Shown piece by piece: positions 55,750 through 64,000 of a stretch of DNA of 64,000 bases. Made by a program: the position numbers and the translations under genes. The notes below the pieces were generated by a model, which saw only the letters and a program-made list of their open reading frames with translations, made no database searches and was not told the DNA's origin. This DNA comes from Halomonas sp. QHL1. Lineage in GTDB: Bacteria; Pseudomonadota; Gammaproteobacteria; Pseudomonadales; Halomonadaceae. The DNA lies in contig NZ_MINL01000001.1 in the NCBI RefSeq assembly GCF_001882345.1, positions 1,883,705-1,947,704 of the forward strand, in the 5' to 3' direction. Every line of letters begins with the position of its first letter. Positions within the stretch are counted from its first letter, which is position 1.

Positions 55750-56496
55750 ATGTTGGAACCGATGAGCCGTCGGCGCTCGCTACTCCATGAAGCCCGCTGC
55801 CAAACCTGCAGTTTGAGCTCCCTGTGCCTGCCGCTTGCCCTTGAGCTGGATGATGTGGGTCAGTTTGACGCCATTATTCGTCGCCGGGCGCCGCTGAAAA
55901 AAGGCGAGCCGCTGTTTCGTCAGGGTGACGCATTTACCAGCGTTTACGCAGTCCGTTCAGGCAGTTTGAAACAGATCACCGCAGAAGGTAACGGCAGCGA
56001 GCAGCTGACCAATTTCTACCTGCCTAGTGAATTGGTGGGGCTGGATGGCATTGACGAAGAGCAGTACCCAGGTAGCGTGATTGCCCTGGAAACGACCACC
56101 GTCTGCGAGATCCCTTTCGACCGCCTGGATTTGCTCTCGGAGGAGCTGCCCGAACTGCGGGGTCAGCTGTATCGCAGCATGAGTAAAGAGTTGCGCGATG
56201 ACCGGCGTATGATGCGGCTACTCTCGCGCAAAACCGCCGATCAACGACTGGCGAGCTTTCTGATTACCCTTTCGGATCGTTTTCGTCGCCGGGGCTACTC
56301 GCCTTTCAGCTTTCGCCTCTCGATGCCCAGGGCCGATATTGGCAACTATCTGGGCTTAGCAGTGGAAACGGTCAGCCGCATACTAAGCCGCTTTCAGCAG
56401 CAGAGCGTGGTGGCGGTCTCCGGGCGAGAGGTCAACATTCTCGATATGCAGCGCTTGATTACTCTTGCCGAAGAGGAAGAGCAAACGGTTAGCTGA
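55750..56496 (+). CDS. fnr: Anr/FNR-type oxygen-sensing transcriptional regulator
   Basis: 248 residues. The [4Fe-4S] ligands are Cys17, Cys20, Cys26 ([10 protein letters not shown]) and Cys119 (ETTTVC). cAMP-fold domain 35-150, HTH at about 190-215 ([19 protein letters not shown]; the E-TVSR recognition residues match FNR). An AAGGAG site precedes ATG 55750. It probably controls the cco and hemN genes. It overlaps ttcA tail to tail by eight bases. A weak TTGAT-N4-ATGAC half-box lies upstream at 55718-55731. Confidence 0.96.
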   Translation: MLEPMSRRRSLLHEARCQTCSLSSLCLPLALELDDVGQFDAIIRRRAPLKKGEPLFRQGDAFTSVYAVRSGSLKQITAEGNGSEQLTNFYLPSELVGLDGIDEEQYPGSVIALETTTVCEIPFDRLDLLSEELPELRGQLYRSMSKELRDDRRMMRLLSRKTADQRLASFLITLSDRFRRRGYSPFSFRLSMPRADIGNYLGLAVETVSRILSRFQQQSVVAVSGREVNILDMQRLITLAEEEEQTVS

Positions 56497-57409
56497 CGTT
56501 AAAGGCCTGGATACGCCCCGCCAGCAGCTCTGCTTGCTTGGCCTCTAAACCTTCAAAATCGAAAAGGCTGCGGTCGGCCAACTGGGAAGGAGCAATATTG
56601 GTGACGGCCTTGAACATGCTCTCCAGGCGGCCGGGAAACTTTTTGTCCCACTCGGCGAGCATCTCTTTGACCACCTGGCGCTGCATATTGGGCTGGGAGC
56701 CGCATAGGTTGCAGGGAATAATTGGAAACGCCATCAGCCGCGAAAATTCAGCGATGTCCGCCTCTTTGCAGTAGGCCAACGGCCGAATAACGATATTCTT
56801 ACCATCATCGGATAGCAGCTTTGGCGGCATCGCTTTCAGGTTGCCGCCAAAGAACATATTGAGAAACAGCGTTTCGAGAATATCTTCCCTGTGATGGCCC
56901 AGGGCTATCTTATTGGCGCCAATCTCTTCGGCGAAGCCATACAGCGAGCCGCGCCGCAGCCGTGAACAGAGCGCGCAGGTGGTTTTGCCTTCAGGGGTTT
57001 TCTCCTTCACCACCGAGTAGGTATCGCGCTCGACAATGTGGTACTCCACGCCCTGCTTATCCAGATACGCGGGTAGCACGTGTTCCGGAAAGCCAGGCTG
57101 CTTTTGATCCAGGTTGACCGCCACCAGCGAGAAATTGATCGGCGCATTGCGCTGTAAGTTGCGCAAAATCTCCAGCATCGTGTAGCTGTCTTTTCCGCCG
57201 GAGAGGCAAACCATTACGCGATCACCTTCATTGATCATTTGGTAATCAATAATCGCATTGCCCACTTCTCGACGTAGACGCTTTTGCAGCTTGTTAAATT
57301 CACGCTTCAGCTTCGCATCAGCCAGCTCCGGCTGGTCGTGCTCAGCGTCAGCTGGGGTGGCTCCAACCGTGTCAAGGTGAGCAGGATCAAAGTGATCAAG
57401 AGATTGCAT
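56489..57409 (-). CDS. ttcA: tRNA 2-thiocytidine synthetase TtcA
   Basis: Thiolates cytidine 32 in tRNA. 306 residues; PP-loop SGGKDS at 70-75, two CxxC pairs (CALC and CNLC) that hold its Fe-S cluster, and [18 protein letters not shown] between. Convergent with fnr, overlapping by eight bases, a common neighbour pair in gammaproteobacteria. Confidence 0.96.
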   Translation of the reverse strand: MQSLDHFDPAHLDTVGATPADAEHDQPELADAKLKREFNKLQKRLRREVGNAIIDYQMINEGDRVMVCLSGGKDSYTMLEILRNLQRNAPINFSLVAVNLDQKQPGFPEHVLPAYLDKQGVEYHIVERDTYSVVKEKTPEGKTTCALCSRLRRGSLYGFAEEIGANKIALGHHREDILETLFLNMFFGGNLKAMPPKLLSDDGKNIVIRPLAYCKEADIAEFSRLMAFPIIPCNLCGSQPNMQRQVVKEMLAEWDKKFPGRLESMFKAVTNIAPSQLADRSLFDFEGLEAKQAELLAGRIQAFNVS

Positions 57410-57519
57410 GGTATAAGCACTGCCGAGGATATGGTGAAGAGAAGAGGCACTACACAGAAATAATTGGGCGCTATTCTAACAACACTCTTCGCCTTGACCC
57501 AACTACTCGTCACTCCGCC

Positions 57520-58182
57520 CTAAGCAGCCTGCGCCATAATGCGCTGCAGGCGCATATAAAGCAGTGCGCTGGCGGTTGCCTCTCCAAGTACACTCTGAAC
57601 GCCCATGGCGGGTACTTGCCAGCACGCCAACGCCTGATCGAAGCTACTAGGCGCTTCGACCTCTGGATGCAGACGCCGTAGCTGGCGTTGATGCAGTTTT
57701 GCCACATCGACCTGGGCATTGGGCAGGGCAAAATTCAGCCGCTTACTGAGCAGTGCATTTAATGCCCCGAGCCGTTGCTCTAACTGCCAGCCAACGATGG
57801 GTCGATTGCCAATAAACTCCACTAAGGCGCTCAAGTTATCACTGTTTGGCGGTAACACCGCCCCCGCTTCGCAGAGCAAGTGATGGCGGCGCAGCGTTGC
57901 GCTCTCGGGTTGCTTTGCACTGCCCAGGGTAATCACAAAAGCGCGACTGGTATGCACCTGTTGCTGGCTAAGCACCACCGCTGCCAAACTGATCACAGGC
58001 GATGATTGAGTAGGCGTTACAGTACAGGCGAGCGACACCAACTCTTCACCCATATAGGGCTGAAACAGCCAGGCATAGGGGGAGTCTGCGCAGCGGCGCC
58101 GGTCGCTTTCACGCCTTAGCAAGGTGCGTAGCGAGCCGCTAAATAGCGTCACATGTCGATCTAACAGCCGCATTACGCTCAC
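57520..58182 (-). CDS. Degenerate DEDDh exonuclease-like protein
   Basis: 220 residues whose layout follows the DnaQ/epsilon 3'-5' exonuclease fold, but the catalytic positions are replaced. At motif I the usual D-x-E reads LVSLACTVTPTQ (A and T); motif II, FIGNRPIVGWQLEQR, lacks the aspartate; and the H-D-A-x-x-D-A type motif III reads VQSVLGEATASA. The fold around them is kept and the frame is open, so a non-nucleolytic role is likely. The start overlaps the DUF294 gene stop by four bases. Homologues in this position often are active-type exonucleases; that statement is from family knowledge. Confidence 0.7.
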   Translation of the reverse strand: MSVMRLLDRHVTLFSGSLRTLLRRESDRRRCADSPYAWLFQPYMGEELVSLACTVTPTQSSPVISLAAVVLSQQQVHTSRAFVITLGSAKQPESATLRRHHLLCEAGAVLPPNSDNLSALVEFIGNRPIVGWQLEQRLGALNALLSKRLNFALPNAQVDVAKLHQRQLRRLHPEVEAPSSFDQALACWQVPAMGVQSVLGEATASALLYMRLQRIMAQAA

Positions 58183-60023
58183 GAATACTCCAAATGGTAA
58201 CGATGGGAAAGACGCTGCTTAAAGTCTTTGACGATATGCATCGCTTCGCGTAATAGATCGCGCTCAAGTGAAGAGAGGTTTTGCACCACAACACGGTTAG
58301 CGCGGCTGCTGTTTTGGGAATTAGCTTCTTTCGCGTCCGCAGCGGTTTCCAGCGTACTTAGCTGCTGCTTAAGGCGCAGCTCGGAAAACAGTGCCAACGC
58401 TTCGCCCAGGTCATCGGCAAAACGGCGATCCAACCGGCCGTCGACAGCCAGGGCATCCAAACGATCAAACGTCGAGGTGGCTTTGATACGCCGTTCAAGC
58501 GCCATGGTGCGCACGCCATGAACGATAGGAAAAATACCGCCTTTCTTAATATCGATACCGTGTTGGGGCTTTTTCAACGAGCCAAACAGCGTTAGTGGCG
58601 TCGAGAAACGTAGCGCCGTGCGGGCAAAATAGGAGAGCAGCAGTTCATCACCCGAGCAGCGTTCAAACAGCTCATCGCGGACGCTCTCAAGCAGGCTGGG
58701 GTTGCCCGCTACAGCATGGGCATCGAGCATAATCGCCAGCTTCATTAGGCTATCGCCGTCACGCTCCCTGGCCCACTTGGCAATATTGCCCTTCCACTGC
58801 GATACCGTGGCCACCCACTCAGGGTTAGAGACCATAATATTGCCGGGGCAAGGCGGGTAACCAAGCTGAATCAGCGTATCGGTGAGCGTCTGCATATGAC
58901 TGGCAAGGTCAGACCACTGGGTTTCATCGGCAAGAATCAAGCCGTTATCCTGATCCGTTTTTAGAATCTGTTCACCGCGCCCTTCGCTACCCATCACCAT
59001 CATGCAGCTCTGCTCGTGGTAGCGCTCATCAATAGTGAACTCCCAGGCTTTGCTCATGATACGGCCGTTGAGTGCAGCGAGCAGATCCATCGCAAAGCGC
59101 AGTTTAACGCCCTGGGCCATCAGCGCTTTGACCAATTCCGGGGTGCGCTGACTGGCGACCGAAAGCGCCTCTAAGCTGGTCGCCTGCTCCACCTGCAGGC
59201 TCACCACATAGCTGCGGCTTGAGAAGTAGCTAAGCACATCGGTGAGCTCGACGACGCCTTTCAAGGCGTTTTGCTCCATCACTACCACTCGCGCCACTTT
59301 ATGGCGGGTCATCAGTACCAATACTTCAAATAAATACTGATCCGGCGCGGCGGTCACTAGATTAAAATGGGCGATCTCATCCACCGATGATGTTACCGCA
59401 CGGCCCTCCAACACCAGGGCGTTGAGTAGATCGGTTTTGGTCACCATGCCCAGGGTGTCCTGGGTATCCACCAGCAGGCTATCGGCGTGGCTTTCGTTAA
59501 GCTGTTTTACAGCGCTAGCAATATCGGTCGCTGCGGCCATCAGCAGCGGCTCGCGCATGCACTCGCTCACCTTGGCCAGCATAAAGCCCGCCATGGTAAC
59601 GCCACCTTCGGCGCGCTTTTCAGTCAGCAAACGCGCCTTATGGGTCAGCGATTGGCGAAAGAAATTGCTGAAATCGGGATAGTGGCGACACAGTTGCTGA
59701 AACAGCGCTTTGGGCAGCAGATAGCACAGGCACTCCTGCTCTGCCTTAAACCGGTAACGGCTTTTACCATTGAGAATACTGATCGCGCCAAACAGATCCC
59801 CCGCCGTGTAGTGGCCAATGCGAGAGGTAGACGAGGGTAGCGTTGGGTCGATTTCCGCGACTTCGCCTTTATGAATCAAGAAAACAAACTCACCCGCTTG
59901 ACCGGACTCTAAAATGATTTCGTCACGATCAAAATAGGCAAGGTCAATGCCACGTCGAATATGATCACGCCCCTCATCGTCAAGAAGCGTAAACGGCAGC
60001 TGGGATAGATCCACATCGACCAT
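58179..60023 (-). CDS. cNMP-binding/CBS/DUF294 nucleotidyltransferase-like protein
   Basis: About 614 residues. Order: cyclic-nucleotide-binding fold (about 15-130; VFLIHKGEVAEIDP and LFGAISIL), tandem CBS domains (about 150-275), a GlnD-like nucleotidyltransferase domain (about 290-430) and the DUF294 C-terminal helical domain (to about 600). The nucleotidyltransferase motif GSEGRGEQ followed by DQDNGL keeps its Asp pair, so it may be active on an unknown protein or RNA. ATG 60023 is chosen because GAGG sits before it; ATG 60038 also opens the frame. Adjacent to the acetate-type symporter genes, a grouping seen in other proteobacteria. Confidence 0.88.
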   Translation of the reverse strand: MVDVDLSQLPFTLLDDEGRDHIRRGIDLAYFDRDEIILESGQAGEFVFLIHKGEVAEIDPTLPSSTSRIGHYTAGDLFGAISILNGKSRYRFKAEQECLCYLLPKALFQQLCRHYPDFSNFFRQSLTHKARLLTEKRAEGGVTMAGFMLAKVSECMREPLLMAAATDIASAVKQLNESHADSLLVDTQDTLGMVTKTDLLNALVLEGRAVTSSVDEIAHFNLVTAAPDQYLFEVLVLMTRHKVARVVVMEQNALKGVVELTDVLSYFSSRSYVVSLQVEQATSLEALSVASQRTPELVKALMAQGVKLRFAMDLLAALNGRIMSKAWEFTIDERYHEQSCMMVMGSEGRGEQILKTDQDNGLILADETQWSDLASHMQTLTDTLIQLGYPPCPGNIMVSNPEWVATVSQWKGNIAKWARERDGDSLMKLAIMLDAHAVAGNPSLLESVRDELFERCSGDELLLSYFARTALRFSTPLTLFGSLKKPQHGIDIKKGGIFPIVHGVRTMALERRIKATSTFDRLDALAVDGRLDRRFADDLGEALALFSELRLKQQLSTLETAADAKEANSQNSSRANRVVVQNLSSLERDLLREAMHIVKDFKQRLSHRYHLEYS

Positions 60024-60733
60024 GGCGTATGACCTCATTAAAACGAGACTGCGACTAACCGGATTGTGCCTTATGGCGAGCTAGTAGACATAAGAAATAA
60101 CAAATAAACATCGTGATTCGATACTGACCCACATAAACTGACCTACTCCAGCGCTTCAAAAACGTTTATCGATTATTATGTGAAGGTGGCTGTACGGGTA
60201 TAAAGGATTCACTTCCCAAGTAGCAAGTAGAACGTTGTTATACCTTTAGCTATCACGCTAAGGTCGAAGCGACTTTTGATACGCGACCAAAGTATCGACA
60301 CTCACTAACCGCCACACCCCATTAAACGCAGCATATGTATTTAAAGTAGCCAATAATTGCTTTTATTTGCTTACTAGACTATCGTCCCATAGCCCTGGAA
60401 ACGCCTACAAATTTCGCTTAAATAGCGTCTAAAAACTCGAATTTTCAACAACATGTAGCCAACCAAAAGCCATTAAGCTGTTTATTGATACCAAAGTCTG
60501 GGATTTATTTTTTGACGTTTATTGCCCAGTATTAACAATGAGTCATGCAGGGTAATCGCACGTCACTAACTAACTCGAAACTTCATATCGAATAATAAGG
60601 TGACGTGCCAAAAGAAGCTGACTCACCACTGCTAACGAATGAGTGGCTTTAGACGTGCGATTGCCCTGATGGGTCACACGCTATTCCTCGTGAACTTTCC
60701 CAACCTTAAAAAACACAAGTGGAGAGCAACACA
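60024..60733. other. Divergent intergenic region upstream of the symporter operon
   Basis: About 700 bp with no supported gene. The first half is AT-rich. The second half holds a long inverted repeat at 60548-60668. It must contain the promoters for the leftward DUF294 gene and for the DUF4212-symporter operon. No Anr box or sigma-54 site was recognised. Confidence 0.5.
60548..60668 (+). repeat. Long inverted repeat in the symporter operon leader
   Basis: 17-bp arms at 60548-60564 and 60652-60668 (CAGGGTAATCGCACGTC and its near-exact complement, 16 of 17 identities plus a G-U pair in RNA) enclose 87 bases. The right arm ends 66 bp before the DUF4212 start. A smaller CCACT/AGTGG pair lies inside the loop. 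It may be a leader RNA structure or a pair of protein sites. Confidence 0.6.
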
Positions 60734-60994
60734 ATGGCAGACGACAAAACCAATGCTGCTGAATACTGGAAAGCAAACGTCCGCTTAATTTTCGGATGCC
60801 TAGCCGTTTGGGCATTTGTTTCTTACGGATGCGCTATCCTTTTTCGCCCGCTGCTCGCCGGCATTCCGGTTGGCGGCACTGATCTTGGCTTCTGGTTTGC
60901 ACAACAGGGCTCAATCCTAACGTTTATCGTGCTGATCTTCTTCTACGCCTGGAAGATGAATAAGCTCGATCAAAAATTTGGCCTTGGGGAGTAA
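60734..60994 (+). CDS. DUF4212 small subunit of a sodium:solute symporter
   Basis: 86 residues with two membrane helices (about 19-39 and 55-76), starting YWKANVRLIFGCLAVWAFVSYG, the DUF4212 pattern. This small protein accompanies SSS symporters, as YjcH accompanies ActP. ATG 60734 is chosen; the frame also starts at a GTG in the ribosome site. It is followed after six bases by the symporter gene. Confidence 0.92.
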   Translation: MADDKTNAAEYWKANVRLIFGCLAVWAFVSYGCAILFRPLLAGIPVGGTDLGFWFAQQGSILTFIVLIFFYAWKMNKLDQKFGLGE

Positions 60995-61000
60995 GCCGGT

Positions 61001-62782
61001 ATGAGCCAGTTTGCAATTAACTTACTGTTCGTCGGCGCCTCCTTTGCCTTGTATATAGGCATTGCGATTTGGGCGCGCGCCGGCTCAACGAAAGACTTCT
61101 ACGTCGCTGGGGGTGGGGTTCACCCAATTACCAACGGGATGGCCACCGCGGCAGACTGGATGTCAGCGGCGTCATTTATTTCCATGGCGGGTTTGCTGGC
61201 CTCCGGTGGCTACGCTAACTCCACCTTCCTGATGGGCTGGACCGGTGGCTACGTTATCCTCGCGATGTTGCTAGCCCCTTACCTGCGTAAGTTTGGTAAG
61301 TTCACCGTGCCCGACTTCATTGGTGACCGCTTCTACAGCAACACCGCTCGCCTAGTGGCGATCGTGTGCTTGATTGTGGCGTCGGTTACCTACGTTATCG
61401 GTCAAATGACCGGTGCGGGCGTAGCGTTCTCGCGCTTCCTTGAAGTCAGCAACACTTGGGGTATCTGGTTAGCCGCGCTGATCGTTTTCCTCTACGCCGT
61501 ATTTGGCGGCATGAAAGGCATCACCTACACCCAGGTGGCCCAGTACATCGTTCTAATCATCGCTTACACCATTCCTGCGGTGTTCATTGCCTTCCAACTA
61601 ACCGGCAACCCGATTCCGATGTTCGGTATGTTCAGTACCCACACTGAGTCCGGTATCCCGCTGCTTGAGAAGCTTGACGATGTGGTCAATGCACTTGGCT
61701 TCCAGGATTACACTGCCGACGTAGACAACAAGCTCAACATGGTGCTGTTCACCCTGTCGCTGATGGTCGGTACCGCCGGTCTTCCTCACGTTATCATTCG
61801 CTTCTTCACCGTACCGAAAGTAGCCGATGCACGTTGGTCTGCTGGCTGGGCGCTAGTGTTCATTGCACTGCTTTACCTTACTGCTCCGGCGGTAGGCTCT
61901 ATGGCACGTCTGAACTTGGCAACTACTGTCTATCCAGAGATGGCCGGGCAGGTTGAGAACTACGAAGAGGCTGCGCAAAATCCGATTCTGTACGAAGAGC
62001 GTCCAGATTGGGTTCGCACATGGGAAGAAACCGGCCTTATCAGCTTCAACGATCTCAACAACGATGGCCGCATTCAGCTATATAACGATGCTGCTGACTA
62101 CTCTGATCGTGGTTGGGAAGGCAACGAACTAACCGTTAATAACGACATTCTGGTACTCGCCAATCCGGAAATTGCCAACTTGCCCGGCTGGGTTATTGGT
62201 TTGATCGCAGCAGGTGGTATTGCGGCTGCCCTATCAACCGCAGCAGGCTTGCTACTGGCGATCTCGTCGGCGATCAGTCACGATTTGATCAAAACCATGA
62301 TCAATCCGAAGATTTCCGAAAAAGGCGAGATGTTGGCGGCGCGAATCTCCATGGGGGGCGCGATACTGCTGGCCACCTACTTGGGGCTTAATCCGCCTGG
62401 GTTTGCGGCACAAACGGTGGCACTGGCCTTTGGTATCGCCGGTGCATCGCTGTTCCCCGCGCTGATGATGGGTATCTTCTCCAAGCGGATGAACAACTCA
62501 GGTGCGATTGCCGGTATGTTGGCGGGCTTGATTTGTACTCTGCTTTACATCTTCACCTACCTGGGCTGGTTCTTCGTACCAGAGACCAATATGCTGGCAA
62601 ACACGCCAGATAACTGGATCTTCGGTATCTCGCCGCTATCCTTCGGTGCCGTAGGCGCGATGATCAACTTCGCCGTTGCCTTCGCGGTCTCCAGAGTGAC
62701 AGCTGCACCGCCGCAGGAAATTCAGGACCTGGTGGAAAGCGTTCGCTATCCGAAAGGTGCTGGCATGGCGGTAGATCACTAA
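61001..62782 (+). CDS. Sodium:solute symporter, acetate-permease type
   Basis: 593-residue SSS transporter with 13 expected helices. Its WARAGSTKDFYVAGGGVHPITNGMATAADWMSAASFISMAGLL opening is typical of the ActP/VC_2705 type. An unusually long polar loop (about 315-395; many Asn, Asp, Glu) separates two helix blocks. Paired with the DUF4212 protein and near a CbrA/CrbS-like kinase, it is most likely an acetate or other short-chain acid importer; the substrate is not proven. Confidence 0.92.
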   Translation: MSQFAINLLFVGASFALYIGIAIWARAGSTKDFYVAGGGVHPITNGMATAADWMSAASFISMAGLLASGGYANSTFLMGWTGGYVILAMLLAPYLRKFGKFTVPDFIGDRFYSNTARLVAIVCLIVASVTYVIGQMTGAGVAFSRFLEVSNTWGIWLAALIVFLYAVFGGMKGITYTQVAQYIVLIIAYTIPAVFIAFQLTGNPIPMFGMFSTHTESGIPLLEKLDDVVNALGFQDYTADVDNKLNMVLFTLSLMVGTAGLPHVIIRFFTVPKVADARWSAGWALVFIALLYLTAPAVGSMARLNLATTVYPEMAGQVENYEEAAQNPILYEERPDWVRTWEETGLISFNDLNNDGRIQLYNDAADYSDRGWEGNELTVNNDILVLANPEIANLPGWVIGLIAAGGIAAALSTAAGLLLAISSAISHDLIKTMINPKISEKGEMLAARISMGGAILLATYLGLNPPGFAAQTVALAFGIAGASLFPALMMGIFSKRMNNSGAIAGMLAGLICTLLYIFTYLGWFFVPETNMLANTPDNWIFGISPLSFGAVGAMINFAVAFAVSRVTAAPPQEIQDLVESVRYPKGAGMAVDH

Positions 62783-62800
62783 GTCATACTCCTTCCTGAC

Positions 62801-62830
62801 GCGTTATCGCCACACGGCGATAACGCTTTG
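62801..62830 (+). terminator. First of two tandem terminators after the symporter
   Basis: 11-bp perfect stem (62801-62811 / 62816-62826), loop ACAC, short TTT tail. Confidence 0.7.
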
Positions 62831-62842
62831 GAATCGACCTCA

Positions 62843-62878
62843 CCATCGGGCTTCCTTCGGGAGGCCCGATGGCTTTTA
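62843..62878 (+). terminator. Second tandem terminator, UUCG tetraloop
   Basis: 13-bp stem (62843-62855 / 62860-62872, one G-U) closed by a C(UUCG)G tetraloop and followed by CTTTT. With the first hairpin it makes a double stop 27 bp upstream of the next gene. Confidence 0.85.
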
Positions 62879-62904
62879 TAGACGGCTTTTTGAAAGGATA
62901 ATTT

Positions 62905-63414
62905 ATGATTTGGCATTTGATCGCCGCCGTTTTTGCAGGCCTTGCGGCCGCCGGGATTGGCCTGATACTGCGCAATTTGAGCGGCAAACGTTTGCCCAAG
63001 TGGATAGTGCCAGTGTGTGGCGCGCTGGGTATGCTGGGCTATCAAGTTCAGGTCGAGTACAGCTGGTTTGAGCATAAGCAGGCGCAGCTTCCTGAGACCG
63101 CAAAAGTCATTTCAACCGAAAGTAGCAAGGCGGTATGGCGCCCATGGACCTTTGCCATTCCCATGACCACTAAGTTCAGCATGGTCGATAGCGAAAATAT
63201 TCGCATCAGCGAGCAGGACGGCTCCCTCTTAGCAGAATTTATTCTTTATCAGTTTGAACGTCACCACACCGATATTTTGATAACCCAGCCCTACGTACTC
63301 AATTGTGAGAACCGGGAATTGGTCCCACTGGATGAAGAGTCTCGCGAGCCTATTCTCGAGGAGATACGCACGCTGCGCGAAACCTCTCCGCTACTCAGCA
63401 ATGTGTGCACATAA
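62905..63414 (+). CDS. Conserved-looking hypothetical protein with N-terminal helix(es)
   Basis: 169 residues; family not recognised. One or two N-terminal helices (about 4-23 and 33-52) are followed by a soluble domain (about 60-165) with FAIPMTTKFSMVDSENIRIS and LLAEFILYQFERHHTDI stretches, which could be a beta-rich fold. AAAGGA lies before ATG 62905. It sits between the symporter and the sensor kinase, with terminators before it and its own promoter expected. Confidence 0.65.
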   Translation: MIWHLIAAVFAGLAAAGIGLILRNLSGKRLPKWIVPVCGALGMLGYQVQVEYSWFEHKQAQLPETAKVISTESSKAVWRPWTFAIPMTTKFSMVDSENIRISEQDGSLLAEFILYQFERHHTDILITQPYVLNCENRELVPLDEESREPILEEIRTLRETSPLLSNVCT

Positions 63415-63542
63415 GACAAATAAAGTCTGTGGTGTAAACAAGCTTAGAGAATGGTCGTACACGGCCCTCCATTTCGCCTAGAATGAAGCCTTTTTTATTA
63501 GCGCACGATTAGTGGATCGCACACTCTGGCGGGGAGAAAGGC

Positions 63543-64000
63543 ATGTTTCACGGCGGGCTACTGGTAGCGGTTTCGTTACTCTATATTGCCGTTCTATTCG
63601 GCATCGCTTGGTACGGTGACCGCCGCGCGCGTACCCACGGCGCCACCCGCCGGCGTCCGATCATCTATAGCCTGGCGCTGGCAATCTACTGCACCTCGTG
63701 GACGTTTTACGGTGCGGTTGGCCAGGCAGCTACCGCGGGCTGGTCGTTTGCAAGCATCTTCGTCGGGCCGATTTTGACGTTTTTGCTGTTCTGGCCGGTG
63801 CTGGCCAAGATGATTCGCGTTGCCAAGCATCAAAACGTCACCTCGATTGCCGACTTTATCGCCTCCCGTTACGGCAAAACCCAGTCGCTGGCCGCCTTTG
63901 CCAGCTTAGTCGCCTTGGTCGGCACCCTGCCCTACATTGCCCTGCAGCTAAAAGCGGTTTCCACTACTTTTAGCGTGCTCACCGATGCCACCGATGTGAC
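63543..64000 (+). CDS. SSS-domain sensor histidine kinase, CbrA/CrbS type (5' part)
   Basis: Open frame from ATG 63543 (GGGGAGAAAGGC before it) to the window edge, 152 codons. The N-terminal sequence has the sodium:solute-symporter-like membrane region: LLYIAVLFGIAWYGD, RPIIYSLALAIYCTSWTFYGAVGQAATAGW, then VTSIADFIASRYGKTQSLA. This is typical of CbrA/CrbS-type hybrid kinases. The kinase and receiver domains would lie beyond 64000. CrbS-type kinases control acetate uptake and activation, which matches the neighbouring symporter; this pairing is inference. Confidence 0.85.
   Translation, partial: MFHGGLLVAVSLLYIAVLFGIAWYGDRRARTHGATRRRPIIYSLALAIYCTSWTFYGAVGQAATAGWSFASIFVGPILTFLLFWPVLAKMIRVAKHQNVTSIADFIASRYGKTQSLAAFASLVALVGTLPYIALQLKAVSTTFSVLTDATDV

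Noticed and set aside
58907..58916. GGTCAGACCA resembling the GlcC/LldR operator
   Set aside because: Inside the DUF294 coding region and lacking the outer ACT/AAT flanks; probably chance.
1..64000. Insertion sequences, phage genes, CRISPR arrays, toxin-antitoxin pairs
   Set aside because: Looked for transposase, integrase, Cas and toxin-like proteins and regular repeats; none seen. The only transfer-like signal is the parA locus.

Overview
The window looks like a chromosomal segment of a heterotrophic, respiring gammaproteobacterium. The gene set (two tripartite TRAP uptake operons plus part of a third, two NCS1 permeases, a phasin, a cbb3 oxidase with an Anr/FNR regulator, an SSS-type sensor kinase) and the moderately high GC content fit Halomonas or another member of the Halomonadaceae. 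This assignment is inference; there is no rRNA in the window to test it. No insertion sequence, phage or CRISPR array was seen. The one locus that looks foreign is an orphan parA at 5.2-6.0 kb.

Layout. 0-4 kb: the start of a TAXI-type TRAP receptor gene, then a DctPQM TRAP operon with a terminator-like hairpin between receptor and permease genes. 4.2-6.5 kb: an EamA-type exporter, a short mosaic relic of downstream DNA, orphan parA and a DUF192 gene. 6.5-10.6 kb: modABC (molybdate ABC importer) read from an overlap with pyruvate kinase. 10.7-22.4 kb: urate/allantoin catabolism (allA, allE, puuE, hpxA-like racemase, two NCS1 permeases, a GntR regulator, puuD, uraH, uraD, a xanthine/uracil permease). 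Five TTGTATACAA-like palindromes occur in its promoters and probably form the regulator's operator set. 22.4-24.5 kb: a phasin and two glutathione transferases. 24.9-31.5 kb: lactate/glycolate permease, gamma-carbonic anhydrase, a large FAD/Fe-S 2-hydroxyacid dehydrogenase and a glyoxylate aminotransferase. 31.6-38.2 kb: a catabolic cluster of unknown substrate (CoA-transferase, enoyl-CoA hydratase, second TRAP transporter, GlcG/HbpS-like protein, GntR regulator). 38.2-43.6 kb: GlcC/LldR-type regulator and glcDEF plus a glcG-like gene. 43.7-44.4 kb: five tRNA genes (three Asp, two Val). 45.4-56.5 kb: the complete ccoNOQP, ccoGHIS, TauE/SafE, hemN, fnr set for a high-affinity cbb3 oxidase. 56.5-64 kb: ttcA, a cNMP/CBS/nucleotidyltransferase signalling protein coupled to a degenerate exonuclease-like protein, a DUF4212 plus sodium:solute symporter pair (acetate type), a hypothetical protein and the start of an SSS-domain sensor kinase of the CbrA/CrbS type.

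How it fits together. Much of the middle of the window converges on glyoxylate and other C2/C3 acids. Urate breakdown ends at ureidoglycolate lyase, which releases glyoxylate; GlcDEF oxidises glycolate to glyoxylate; the SgaA/BhcA-type aminotransferase consumes glyoxylate. The permease gene at 24.9 kb and the glc operon carry almost identical ACTGGTnAGACCAAT operators, so one GlcC/LldR-type repressor probably controls both. The last third is a respiratory and acetate-response region.

The most unusual items are the colinear relic upstream of parA, the exonuclease-fold protein that has lost its catalytic acids but is still translationally coupled to an intact nucleotidyltransferase-like partner, the palindrome set in the purine cluster, and a long inverted repeat in the leader of the symporter operon. 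All calls come from reading the sequence; no database search was run.
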